This document shows positions 9,519 to 17,252 of a stretch of DNA of 64,000 nucleotides, in pieces (the first letter of the stretch is position 1; every line of letters starts with the position of its first letter). Source of the stretch: Actinomyces sp. oral taxon 414 (GTDB taxonomy: Bacteria; Actinomycetota; Actinomycetes; Actinomycetales; Actinomycetaceae). The translations under genes were made by a program, and so were the position numbers. The notes under the pieces were generated by a model that made no database searches, was not told where the DNA came from, and worked only from the letters and a program-made list of their open reading frames with translations. Location of the stretch: positions 1-64,000 of the forward strand of contig NZ_CP012590.1 in the NCBI RefSeq assembly GCF_001278845.1, written 5' to 3'.

Positions 9519-9925
9519 GGTGCGAGCCCGTACGTCCGCACGGTCACGACGGCGTTCCGGGCGGTGCAGATCGCGCACTCCTCTTCCTGGTGGGGGTCGC
9601 GCAACATCGAGCACATCGGCTCGGCCCATGACGACGCCGAGCCGGCGGCACTCAAGGAGATCGCCGGGTAACGGCTCAGCCCCGGTTCGTTCGTGCGCCT
9701 TTCCGGCGCCACCAGGAGTATCAACCCCGACCCGGGGGAAACGGGCCCGGACCCTGGCCGGCTGGAAGGGACACGTCGGGGCCTGTCCGACCCCGACCCC
9801 GAGCGGTCATCAGCGCCTACCACCGCCTGTGCAGCATCGAGAAGTCCCTCGCGCATGTCCAAGTCCGACCTGAGAGCACGCCCCATCTACCATCACCTAC
9901 GCCAATCCATCGAGGCCCACCCAAC
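9519..9925 (+). pseudogene. IS1634-family transposase relic (two fused fragments)
   Basis: The frame at 9525-9671 reads SPYVRTVTTAFRAVQIAHSS followed by SRNIEHIGSAHDDAE, the conserved N-terminus of IS1634/IS1549-type transposases. From about 9690 to 9925 pieces of the C-terminal half appear in shifting frames: SGATRSIN, RARTLAGWKGHV, VISAYHRLCSIEKS and MSKSDLRARPIYHH. The middle, including most of the catalytic core, is deleted and there are at least two frameshifts, so the gene is dead. It lies immediately before the duplicated exporter-tail segment and may have mediated that rearrangement. Confidence 0.75.
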
Positions 9926-9977
9926 CTCACCCAAGCCCTCAACAACATCCACCACGACACTGAATGAGCCAAGTCGG

Positions 9978-10172
9978 GCGCGTCGAGCCCTCCGAGGCCC
10001 TGCACCAGTAGCCCCGACCGACCGAACCGTTCCACGAAGGAAGGAGCGCCATGGCGGACCCCCGGGTCAAGAGGATGCGCAAGGACTAGACTGACGCTGT
10101 CAACGCCTCAAGGGACCGCCGAACATTCTGCGCATCCTCGGCGGAAACCCGTGGCGCAAGTACTGCAAGGTC
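9978..10172 (+). pseudogene. Decayed duplicate of the MacB-tail / DUF1906-gene head junction
   Basis: Bases 9978-10070 match the 5262-5354 segment almost exactly: the codons for EPSEALHQ and stop, the intergenic sequence with the ribosome-binding site, and the first codons of the DUF1906-domain gene. The copy then reads MADPRVKRMRKD and stops at a TAG. A further 80 bases match 5537-5620 after an internal deletion. It is therefore the scar of a duplication of the exporter/wall-enzyme cassette whose enzyme copy has been lost, while the downstream membrane-protein genes survived. Confidence 0.8.
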
Positions 10173-10234
10173 TGATGGCTGGTGCGCTGTGAAACCGACG
10201 CGATGGGCGCGGGACGGAGGAGTACAGGAATATC

Positions 10235-10438
10235 ATGAGTAAGAGAAGGGGTGTCTTCTTGAAGAGCATGGCGCGAACTTGTGTGACGTTCGCACTGATC
10301 ATCATCGTGAGTCTCGGGAGTCGGGGGGCCGTGCTCTATTTCTTGTCCATTGATCCTATAATGATCGTGTTCTGCATTTATGTCACGCTGTGCATTGCGG
10401 CGATCGCGTGGAGAATCTTCAAGGAGGAGATCATATGA
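10235..10438 (+). CDS. Small membrane protein, truncated paralog of the next gene
   Basis: A 67-residue protein with two hydrophobic segments, preceded by GGAGGAG. Its N-terminus (FLKSMARTCVTFALIII) resembles that of the following protein (LLKSLLRTCATSATTVL) and the spacing of the next hydrophobic segment is also similar, so the two are tandem paralogs and this one is shorter. The stop overlaps the next start (ATGA), giving translational coupling. Function unknown. Confidence 0.6.
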   Translation: MSKRRGVFLKSMARTCVTFALIIIVSLGSRGAVLYFLSIDPIMIVFCIYVTLCIAAIAWRIFKEEII

Positions 10439-11004
10439 ATAAGAAGTTCGCGGCTCTTTTGAAGAGCCTGCTGCGGACGTGCGCGACATCCGCGACGACA
10501 GTCCTTGTGATATTCTGGGGATGGATTGCCGTGATCTACTTCTCGGGCCTCGAACTCATACTGGGGATTTTTGGGCTTTATGCCCTCGCCCTCGCGCCGG
10601 TCATCGTCATCTGCGCGGACCCCCCGACTAGATGGAGGGAATCATTGGGGGTCGCCTGGATGGTCCGGTCGACGGGCGTGTTCTTGGGATTTTGCCTGGC
10701 TTCGACCCTGCTCATTCTGCCATTTGATTTGAATAACATCCAGGAATTTATGATCTATATCATGGGGTTGACGGCCTTTTACATAGTGCTGTGCGCCGCA
10801 CTCATAGGGCCGCGGCGGATCTTCAGGGAGATACTCGAATCCGACTACCGTCATCGGGGGCAGGCGATTGAAGCGCATTCTGGGAGCGGCGCGGACGTGG
10901 TGTACGAGGACCACTTCGATGACGTGTTCGAGGGCTTCCAGGAGGCGTCCGCGGTAGAAGTCGTGGAGGATCCTCCCGATCTCGATGCGGACGATGGGTC
11001 GTGA
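10435..11004 (+). CDS. Membrane protein with acidic cytoplasmic tail, unknown function
   Basis: A 189-residue protein with four predicted membrane segments in the first 130 residues and a hydrophilic, strongly acidic C-terminus (EDHFDDVFEGF and DPPDLDADDGS). The ATG at 10435 is chosen because AAGGAGGAG precedes it and it overlaps the upstream stop; the open frame begins earlier at 10390 without a ribosome-binding site. It sits downstream of the decayed DUF1906-gene duplicate, as the four-helix protein at 7703 sits downstream of the intact gene. GC content is visibly lower than in the flanking PTS operon. Confidence 0.65.
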   Translation: MNKKFAALLKSLLRTCATSATTVLVIFWGWIAVIYFSGLELILGIFGLYALALAPVIVICADPPTRWRESLGVAWMVRSTGVFLGFCLASTLLILPFDLNNIQEFMIYIMGLTAFYIVLCAALIGPRRIFREILESDYRHRGQAIEAHSGSGADVVYEDHFDDVFEGFQEASAVEVVEDPPDLDADDGS

Positions 11005-11084
11005 AGGTTGTGCGGCGGGCGTCCGGTCGCATTTCCAGGATCGACCGGGGCGGTGTCCGGGGCCCCGGCGGGCTGAACCCCCCA

Positions 11085-11777
11085 CTACCCGACTGACCCG
11101 ATGGACTCGTCCCACAGCAGCAGGTGCGGCGTGATGGAGGCCAGGTCCTTGACGACCACCAGGCCCGGGTCTCCGGGGAAGAGCTTGGTCTGGCCGCCCA
11201 CCTGGATGACCCGCAGGTCGTTGGAGCGCGCCGAGGCCGCCCCCGTGGCGGAGTCCTCGACGACGACGCACTCCTCGGGGCTCAGGCCGAGGCGCTCGAT
11301 CGCCGCCGCGTAGGGCGCGGGGGTGGGCTTGCCCGGCAGCCCGTCGTCGCCGGTGACCAGGTCGACGAACACGTCGCCCAGCGCATGGGCGACCGCCTCG
11401 ACAATGGGCCGCGGGGACTGGGTGACAATGACCTGGGCCAGCCCGATCTCGCTGAGCGTGGAGGTGATGCTCCGGGCGCCGGGCAGGATCGGGGGGTCGG
11501 CGCGGACGGCCGCCTCGACCTGGGCCGATATGCGGGCGAAGACCTCGGCGGTGGCGGGGTCCTCGGGCGAGGCCGTGGCGCCGGTCTCGGCGATGAGCTC
11601 GCAGGTGCGCGCAATGGACGCCCCCGCGATGCCCGCGACCTGCTCGGGGGTGACGGTCCCGCCCCGCTCCTGGCAGCAGCGGCGGAAGGACTCGTCCCAC
11701 AGGGGCTGGGAGTCCATGAGCGTGCCGTCCATGTCCCACAGGACGGCTCTGATGTAGCGGCCGGTATTGGTGGTCAT
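11085..11777 (-). CDS. HAD-family phosphatase, beta-phosphoglucomutase-like
   Basis: A 230-residue HAD hydrolase. Motif I is DMDGTLMD, with nucleophile Asp and acid/base Asp, motif II TQS, motif III Lys in GKPTPAPY, and motif IV VVVEDSATG. The cap-domain position after motif I places it in the beta-phosphoglucomutase/phosphatase subgroup, so it probably dephosphorylates a sugar phosphate or isomerises one. It is the last gene of the PTS operon. Its start overlaps the stop of the upstream membrane-protein gene by four bases, consistent with acting on the sugar phosphate delivered by the PTS. Confidence 0.85.
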   Translation of the reverse strand: MTTNTGRYIRAVLWDMDGTLMDSQPLWDESFRRCCQERGGTVTPEQVAGIAGASIARTCELIAETGATASPEDPATAEVFARISAQVEAAVRADPPILPGARSITSTLSEIGLAQVIVTQSPRPIVEAVAHALGDVFVDLVTGDDGLPGKPTPAPYAAAIERLGLSPEECVVVEDSATGAASARSNDLRVIQVGGQTKLFPGDPGLVVVKDLASITPHLLLWDESIGSVG

Positions 11778-12385
11778 TGCTCCTCCTGCGAAGGCTCGTT
11801 CTCCGGCCCGTCCCCCGGGGCGCTCCCGGGCCCGTTCCCCGGTTCATTCCCCGGAGTCTCATCCGGCGTGTTCTCCGGCGCCCGCCTGGAGGCGCCCTTG
11901 CGGCGCTCGGCGCGGGCCTGCTTCTTGGCCGCCCGCTGCTCGCGCTTGGCCGTCTTCTCCCGGGCCCACTCGATCTGCTCGGTGAGCCACGCCTTGGCCG
12001 GGGCGGTGAGCATCTTGTTGTCCCGGAGCAGACCGGAGGCGCGCAGATCGATGAACTGGAGGTACTCCGGGTTGCGGGTGCGCCCGTACTGGCGCCGGGC
12101 CTCCTGGAGGTCCGAGACGACACCGGCCACCTGCCGCTCGATCATGTGGCGCCCCAGCAGCAGGAAGACCGCCAGGGCAAGGGCGACCACGCTCCCGTAC
12201 CCCCTGGTCAGCGGGTAGAGGAGCCCGGCGAGCACCGACAGGCCCATGGCCGGCCCCATCATGCCGTAGGTGTAGCCCTCCGGGCGCTTGTCGTCGTAGC
12301 CGCGCGCCCACTGGCGGATCTTGGCGCGCCCGTCGGGGTCGCCGCCGTTGAACCAGTCGCGGATCCTGGTGCCCAGTCCGGCCAT
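11774..12385 (-). CDS. Membrane protein of unknown function in the PTS operon
   Basis: A 203-residue protein with two adjacent transmembrane segments (about residues 42-80, LSVLAGLLYPLTRGYG and VALALAVFLLLGR), then a helical segment and a highly charged tail (KREQRAAKKQARAERRKG) followed by a Pro/Gly/Glu repeat region. The start ATG at 12385 shares one base with the upstream HAD stop (TGATG). Nothing links it to a known PTS component, but its tight coupling on both sides suggests a role tied to the operon, perhaps in membrane localisation. Confidence 0.65.
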   Translation of the reverse strand: MAGLGTRIRDWFNGGDPDGRAKIRQWARGYDDKRPEGYTYGMMGPAMGLSVLAGLLYPLTRGYGSVVALALAVFLLLGRHMIERQVAGVVSDLQEARRQYGRTRNPEYLQFIDLRASGLLRDNKMLTAPAKAWLTEQIEWAREKTAKREQRAAKKQARAERRKGASRRAPENTPDETPGNEPGNGPGSAPGDGPENEPSQEEQ

Positions 12386-13206
12386 CAGCGCCCCTCCTCG
12401 GTGGCGTGCCCCCGGGGCTCGAGCAGGGAGTCGACGAGCTCGGCCATCGAGGCCGCGGTGCGCTCGCACACGGCGGCGACCTCCGGCGGGGACCAGGGCA
12501 GGGCGACGGCGTGGTCGGCGGCCTCGTGCATGGGGATGTCGTTCCACGAGTCGCCGAAGGTCCAGGTCTCCACGCTCTCGCCCGGGTGGGGCCCGTCGGG
12601 GCGGGTGAGCCAGGCGACCAGGTCGTTCAGACCCGCGCCCTTGGTCGCGCCGGCGGGGACGACGTCGAGGAACTCCTGGTTGCGCACCACCTCGATCCAC
12701 TCGCCCCAGCGTCCGGCCAGGTCGGCGACAATGCGCTCGCGCACGTCGTCGTCGCGCACCCGCATGGGCACCCCGATGAAGCGGTGCCCGCTCATCTCCT
12801 CGGGCGTCATGGGGACGAACACCTGGAGGATCGGGGAGACCTCGTGGTAGGTGTCCGAAATGATGTAGTCGGTCTCCAGGGTGGTGGCGAAGACCGTCAG
12901 CCCGTCGATCCCCTGGAGGGACATGACGATCTCGTGCGCCAGGCCGTCGGGCAGGAAGCGGGATGTCAGCACGCGGTAGTCGCCGTCGGCGAGCACCGCG
13001 CCGGTGAAGGCGACCGCGTAGTCGAAGGCGACGCCCTCGGGTTCGAGGGTGTCGCGTGTGGCGAAGACGGACTTGCCGGTGTCCACCACGAGCAGGTTCC
13101 CGGCCGCCCTCCACCGCCTCATGGCGTCGAGGTCGGCGGGGGGGACCTTCCGGTCGAACAGGATCGTGCCGTCGAGGTCGGTGGCGATGAGCTGGGGCAT
13201 GGGCAC
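12385..13206 (-). CDS. Cof-like HAD hydrolase (sugar-phosphate phosphatase)
   Basis: A 273-residue protein with motif I DLDGTILFD near residue 10 and the C-terminal GDSWNDIPM motif, the signature of Cof/type IIB HAD phosphatases. Such enzymes dephosphorylate hexose phosphates and related metabolites in the cytoplasm. It follows the PTS IID gene after a 138-base gap that contains a perfect 15-base-pair hairpin, and it overlaps the downstream membrane-protein gene by one base. It is the second phosphatase of the operon, consistent with processing imported sugar phosphate or preventing its build-up. Confidence 0.85.
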   Translation of the reverse strand: MPMPQLIATDLDGTILFDRKVPPADLDAMRRWRAAGNLLVVDTGKSVFATRDTLEPEGVAFDYAVAFTGAVLADGDYRVLTSRFLPDGLAHEIVMSLQGIDGLTVFATTLETDYIISDTYHEVSPILQVFVPMTPEEMSGHRFIGVPMRVRDDDVRERIVADLAGRWGEWIEVVRNQEFLDVVPAGATKGAGLNDLVAWLTRPDGPHPGESVETWTFGDSWNDIPMHEAADHAVALPWSPPEVAAVCERTAASMAELVDSLLEPRGHATEEGR

Positions 13207-13280
13207 TCCTCGGGTTCCGGGTCGGATTTCCGGGCGCTTGCGGGCACTGCCGCCGCGGATTGCGGTCCGCCGCGGGTCGG

Positions 13281-13314
13281 GCGGGGCCGCCGGGGAGTTC
13301 CCCGGCGGCCCCGC
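13281..13314 (-). terminator. Strong intercistronic hairpin after PTS IID
   Basis: Perfect 15-base-pair stem (13281-13295 with 13300-13314) and a four-base loop, in the gap between the IID gene and the Cof-like phosphatase gene. There is no T-run on the minus strand, so it could be a weak or Rho-assisted terminator, or an RNA stabiliser or processing site that lowers downstream expression. Confidence 0.45.
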
Positions 13315-13344
13315 ATCAGCGTTCGCGGACGGTGCCGCGGGACG

Positions 13345-14205
13345 TCACAGTCCCAGGAACCCGCTCCAGGCGCCCAGGATACCGATGACGAACATGCCCA
13401 TGATGATCCACAGGGCGTTGATCTTCTTGTTGAGCAGGTACATGCACGCGAAGGTCAGGCCCAGTGCGGCGGCCCCGGGCAGCAGGTTGTCCAGGATGTT
13501 CTGGAGGGTCGTCACGGTGACAGTGCCGTCGTCGGCGGTCGTCGTGGAGACGGCGATGGGGAACTTGATGGTCGTCCACTTGGACACCAGGGCCCCCATG
13601 ACGAACAGACCGGTGATGGCCGCGATCTGCGTAATGCGCTTGAGCTGGCCGCCGCCGACCTCGGTGACCATGGCGGTGCCGCGCTCGTAACCCAGCCTCA
13701 GGCCGTACCAGCGCACGAGGACGCGGATGATGTTGATGCCGAAGAAGTAGACGAGCGGGCCGAGCCAGGAGCCGGTGGCCGCCAGGGAGGCTCCGAGCGC
13801 CCCCAGCACCGGGCGGGCGGTGCCCCAGAAGATGGGGTCGCCGACGCCGGCCAGCGGCCCCATGAGGCCGACCTTGACGTTGGTGATGGTGTCGTCGCCG
13901 ATGTCCTCGCCCTTGGAGCGCTGCTCCTCCATGGCGGCGGTGACGCCGAAGACGACCGAGGAGATCCACGGGTGGGTGTTGTAGAACTCCAGGTGCCGCT
14001 TGAGTGCGGCCGCCTGTTGGGTCTTGTCGTCGGGGTAGAACTTCTTGATGGCGGGCATGAGGGTCAGGCAGAAGCCGATGGCCTGCATGCGCTCGAAGTT
14101 GAAGGACCCGAGCAGGAAGGTGGAGCGCCAGTACATGCTCCGCAGGTCCTTGGTGGTGAGCATGCGCTCGGGAGCGGAGGTGTTCGCCTCGGTCTCAGTG
14201 GTCAT
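13345..14205 (-). CDS. PTS mannose-family transporter subunit IID
   Basis: A 286-residue membrane subunit of a mannose-type phosphotransferase system. Recognisable family features are the LTTKDLRSMYWRSTFLLGSF N-terminus, ERMQAIGFC, HPWISSVVFGVTAAMEEQ, and GLMGPLAGVGDPIFWG, followed by C-terminal membrane helices. Together with IIC it forms the sugar channel. The start at 14205 is chosen over the longer open frame because GAAGGAAG precedes it and the family N-terminus begins here. It follows IIC by 20 bases. Confidence 0.93.
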   Translation of the reverse strand: MTTETEANTSAPERMLTTKDLRSMYWRSTFLLGSFNFERMQAIGFCLTLMPAIKKFYPDDKTQQAAALKRHLEFYNTHPWISSVVFGVTAAMEEQRSKGEDIGDDTITNVKVGLMGPLAGVGDPIFWGTARPVLGALGASLAATGSWLGPLVYFFGINIIRVLVRWYGLRLGYERGTAMVTEVGGGQLKRITQIAAITGLFVMGALVSKWTTIKFPIAVSTTTADDGTVTVTTLQNILDNLLPGAAALGLTFACMYLLNKKINALWIIMGMFVIGILGAWSGFLGL

Positions 14206-14225
14206 GATCGTGCTTCCTTCCGCGT

Positions 14226-15155
14226 TCAGTCGAGCTCGTCGTCCAGGTCGTCGTCCAGGTCGTCGCCGCCACCGCCGCCCGCGGCGGCGGGCTGGGGCAG
14301 ACGCACGGACTCGTGGAACTCGGGGTTGAGCTGGACGTAGATGAAGGCCAGGCAGGCGCCGAGGATGCCCAGGGCGACGAGCGTAATGCCGGTGGGAACA
14401 GTGTTGACGACCCACTTGGACAGGTCGCTCCACTTGCTCATATCGGCCCCGCCCGCCGGGTCGGCGATGCTGCCGCTCCCGGCCATGGTCGTGGAGAAGG
14501 TGGCGACGACGAAACCGATGAAGAAGAACGGCATGAGCTTGCGCGCCTTCATCATATTGATGACCATGGCGTATCCGACGACGACGATGAAGCCGCCGGC
14601 GATCTGCAGACCGTGGGTGATGACCTCCGGAATGGCCTCGAGGGCTTTTTGGACGCTGTCACCGGAGGCGAAGAAGGCGACAATGGCGGTGGGCACCGCC
14701 ACACGCAGGCCCTGGAGGGACAGGGCGATGAAGTGCATGATTTCGATGCCCCGCATATTGGCCGCGTCGGCGAGCCTGTCCGCCCGGTGGGCGAAGAAGA
14801 CGTTGACCGTGCGCACGAAGATGGTCAGGGCCTGGCCGGCGACGGCCAGCGGGACCGCCACGGCGATGGCCTCGGCATGGGACTGCCCGCCGGCGATGAC
14901 AATGACGGTGGACACGGTGGAGGCCAGGGCGGCGTCGGGGGCCATGGCGGCGCCGACGTTCATCCAGCCCAGGCTCAGCAGCTCCAGGGAGCCGCCGACC
15001 TGAATGCCGGTGGTCGGGTCGCCCAGGGCGAGGCCGGTGAGGGTGCAGGCGATGATCGGACGGTAGAACATGCGCTCGTCCAGAACGGCGTCGCAACCGG
15101 CCAGGAAGGCCACGAGCGTCACGAGGATGATCTGGACCATGCTGATATCATGCAT
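14226..15155 (-). CDS. PTS mannose-family transporter subunit IIC
   Basis: A 309-residue polytopic protein with the family hallmarks FLAGCDAVLDERMFYRPI, LTGLALGD, GGSLELLSLGWMNVGAAMAP and LQGLRVAVPTAI. It forms the translocation channel with IID. The C-terminus carries a Gly run and a very acidic tail (DDLDDDLDDELD), which is longer than usual. It is separated from the upstream IIB gene by 149 bases that hold a perfect hairpin, so IIAB and IICD may be expressed at different levels from one transcript. Confidence 0.93.
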   Translation of the reverse strand: MHDISMVQIILVTLVAFLAGCDAVLDERMFYRPIIACTLTGLALGDPTTGIQVGGSLELLSLGWMNVGAAMAPDAALASTVSTVIVIAGGQSHAEAIAVAVPLAVAGQALTIFVRTVNVFFAHRADRLADAANMRGIEIMHFIALSLQGLRVAVPTAIVAFFASGDSVQKALEAIPEVITHGLQIAGGFIVVVGYAMVINMMKARKLMPFFFIGFVVATFSTTMAGSGSIADPAGGADMSKWSDLSKWVVNTVPTGITLVALGILGACLAFIYVQLNPEFHESVRLPQPAAAGGGGGDDLDDDLDDELD

Positions 15156-15259
15156 GAGTCTGCTTTCTTCGGAATATGGCGGGAAGGGGGCGGGAGGATG
15201 GTCACCGGACGGGCCCGGGCCCGCGGCGTCGGCGCTCCTCCTCGAGCGTCGGCTGTGCC

Positions 15260-15295
15260 GCCCGGTCGCGGGGCGGTGCGGCCCCGCGACCGGGC
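15260..15295 (-). other. Intercistronic hairpin between PTS IIB and IIC genes
   Basis: A 15-base-pair perfect stem (15260-15274 with 15281-15295) and a six-base loop, ten bases downstream of the IIB stop on the minus strand. No T-run follows. Possible roles are partial termination or an RNase-resistant 3-prime end that sets the ratio of cytoplasmic (IIA, IIB) to membrane (IIC, IID) subunits. Confidence 0.6.
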
Positions 15296-15304
15296 GAATG
15301 TCCC

Positions 15305-15799
15305 TCAGTCGATGAAGCCCTTGGACTTCAGGGCGCTCATGAGATCCGAGCGGCCGGTCGAGGGGACCTGCTGGATGTACTGGGTGATGCCGCGCTTGTC
15401 GATCTCCTGGAAGGCCTTGGCGTCCTCGTCGGAGATGTAGACGGCCTGGGACAGGGCCTTGGTTCCCTGCTTGAAGGTCATGCCGCCGACATTGACCTCG
15501 TTCGCCTCAACGCCCAGGTCGAGCAGCCGGACGACGTCCGCCGGGGTCTCCACGACGATGACGGCCTTGAGGTTGGCGTACTTCGGGTTCTTGTAGACGC
15601 GGGCGGCCTTCTCCACGCCCAGGACGTGGACCTTGACCTTGCCGCCGCCGGTCTGGAGCATGAGCGTCTTGCGCAACTCGTCATTGGCGGCGCCGTCGGA
15701 CACCGCCAGGATGGCCTCGGCCCCGAGGGTTCCCGCCCAGTTGTTGGCCACCTGGCCGTGGACCAGGCGTGAGTCGATGCGCAGGAGCTTGATATCCAT
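15305..15799 (-). CDS. PTS mannose-family subunit IIB
   Basis: A 164-residue cytoplasmic phosphotransfer protein. The phosphorylated histidine is His14 in RIDSRLVHGQV, the invariant site of mannose-family IIB. GGMTFKQGTKALSQAVYISDED is also typical. It accepts phosphate from IIA and passes it to the sugar as it leaves the IIC/IID channel. It is encoded separately from IIA, as in the Lev/Aga type, rather than as a fused IIAB. Its start shares one base with the IIA stop (TGATG). Confidence 0.93.
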   Translation of the reverse strand: MDIKLLRIDSRLVHGQVANNWAGTLGAEAILAVSDGAANDELRKTLMLQTGGGKVKVHVLGVEKAARVYKNPKYANLKAVIVVETPADVVRLLDLGVEANEVNVGGMTFKQGTKALSQAVYISDEDAKAFQEIDKRGITQYIQQVPSTGRSDLMSALKSKGFID

Positions 15800-16236
15800 C
15801 AGAGCTCGTCTCCTTCGTCGTCGGATTCGGTGGTGGTGGGGGTGAAGATCTCGGAGAGGACCTTGACGCCGCCGGCTCCGGCGGTCCGGGCCGTCTCGAC
15901 CAGTTCGGGCAGGGTTCCGCCGATCATGCGGCGGCCGAGGACCTCGATGAGCATGGGCAGGTTGACGCCGGTGACCACGTCGGCGTCCTCGCGCTGCGCG
16001 GCGAAGCGGGCCGCCGCGTTGTAGGGGCTGCCCCCGAGCAGGTCCACGAGGATCAGGTGCTGATCGCTCGAGGACTTCTCGACGGCGGCGGCGTACTTGG
16101 CGAGCAGGTCGTCCGGGCCCTCCGAGGGGTCGAAGGTGACGGCGACGAGGTCCTCCTGGGGGCCCGCGATCATGGCGGACGAGGCGATCAGCCCCTCCGC
16201 CAGATGGCCGTGGGCGGCGACGATGACAGCGACCAT
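15799..16236 (-). CDS. PTS mannose-family subunit IIA
   Basis: A 145-residue cytoplasmic protein. His9 in VIVAAHGHLAEG is the expected phosphorylation site, and LVDLLGGSPYNAA is the family loop. It takes phosphate from HPr and transfers it to IIB. It is the first gene of the seven-gene operon that runs down to 11085. AAGGAG lies upstream of the ATG. The sugar cannot be deduced with certainty; mannose, glucosamine, N-acetylgalactosamine or fructose are the usual substrates. No regulator gene is adjacent. Confidence 0.92.
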   Translation of the reverse strand: MVAVIVAAHGHLAEGLIASSAMIAGPQEDLVAVTFDPSEGPDDLLAKYAAAVEKSSSDQHLILVDLLGGSPYNAAARFAAQREDADVVTGVNLPMLIEVLGRRMIGGTLPELVETARTAGAGGVKVLSEIFTPTTTESDDEGDEL

Positions 16237-16340
16237 GGGCGCTCCTTAACTCCTTGGTGTGTCGGTGCGATCCGGGATCGGATCACACCGTGGCGCGCAA
16301 GGCCGACGGAGAGGCGCCGTTGACCCCGCGGGGATACTGT

Positions 16341-16353
16341 GCAATTCAATTGC
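16341..16353. promoter_or_regulatory. Palindrome in PTS operon promoter region
   Basis: GCAATTCAATTGC, a six-base inverted repeat around one central base, about 105 bases upstream of the IIA start in otherwise very GC-rich DNA. TATTAT-like sequences occur nearby on the minus strand (around 16385). It is a plausible operator for control of the PTS operon, but no regulator gene is adjacent. I see no gene in the rest of 16237-16997. Confidence 0.4.
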
Positions 16354-16899
16354 TACGAACCTTTCTGCAAGGCATCCCGCGCCATAATACGTCACGTTCC
16401 AGCGAACCGCATCTCCAGACGGGAAGTCAGTAAAACCGGCGGACGAGTCGTCTGACATCAGAGGGGCGGTGGTCCGGGAAGGGCTGTTCTCGGTGCTCCG
16501 ACGGCGTCGGTCCGCGGCGTCCGGCCAGTGCCGGGGATCGGATCGGAAGGGGCGCGGCGCGCCGGCGCTCCCGGGTCCGAAGGTCGTCCGCGGGGCCGCT
16601 CGTCGGTGGTGCCTCCGCGGATGACCTCCGGGGCGGAAGCGAAGAGGGGCCGCGTCCGGCCCCGCCCGCGCCGCGACGATGAGCGGCGGAAGGGCGATCG
16701 GTGGCCCCGCGCGGGCCGTGATCCGCGTCGTCGGTTGGACGGCGAGCGCCGGAGCCGCCCGTGCGGACCGCGGCCCGCAGCAGCGACGTCGATGCGCTCA
16801 TCCGATAGGACCATCCAGTGCCGGGGCGGGCCGTAACCCGCCGCGGCGACGGGGGCGGGGGCGATATTCTGACCGACCGGCGGACCTCCTATTGGCCGA

Positions 16900-16928
16900 T
16901 TGACGCGAGTCGTTGCGCGGCCCATTGT
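16900..16928 (+). promoter_or_regulatory. Candidate promoter of the small secreted peptide gene
   Basis: TTGACG (16900-16905), 17 bases, CATTGT (16923-16928). The first 13 bases, TTGACGCGAGTCG, are repeated at 1107 upstream of the lipoprotein gene, suggesting a shared promoter type or regulator site. The leader to the GTG start at 16998 would be about 60 bases. Confidence 0.4.
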
Positions 16929-16997
16929 AATGCCGTTATTCCTTCTCCTCACATCGACCCCACCGTCCTTCACCGTCCTGCTTCTTCGGAGGTTCTC

Positions 16998-17252
16998 GTG
17001 AAATCCACTCGCGCGGCGCGCATTCTCGGCGCCGCGACGATTGCCCTTCTTCTCGGTTGGGTGATGATTCTCTGCCCGCTCTCGGCCGACGCCGAGCCCG
17101 TCTCCTCCGGGCCCGCGGTCGTCACGGTTCAGCAGAGCAGCCGCATCACCGTCACTGAGAATGCGCTCGACCACAGGAGGCGGCACAGTACATTGTGCAG
17201 CCCGCGCTGGGTCGGGAGGTGGTACAAGTGGTGGTGCATCTGGCTGGATTGA
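16998..17252 (+). CDS. Small secreted Trp-rich peptide
   Basis: An 84-residue product starting at GTG with GGAGG five bases before it. The first 33 residues form a clear Sec signal (KSTRAARILGAATIALLLGW followed by VMILCPLSADA). The mature peptide of about 50 residues ends in CSPRWVGRWYKWWCIWLD, which has two cysteines 14 residues apart and six tryptophans, so a disulfide-closed aromatic loop is likely. A short exported antimicrobial, a signalling peptide or an inhibitor are possibilities. No modification or immunity genes are next to it, and the nearest downstream feature is the CRISPR array. I do not recognise a family. Confidence 0.6.
   Translation: MKSTRAARILGAATIALLLGWVMILCPLSADAEPVSSGPAVVTVQQSSRITVTENALDHRRRHSTLCSPRWVGRWYKWWCIWLD

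Noticed and set aside
9429..9671. Independent 80-residue gene starting at TTG
   Set aside because: The sequence from SPYVRTV onward is the N-terminus of an IS1634-type transposase, so it is a relic rather than a separate gene.
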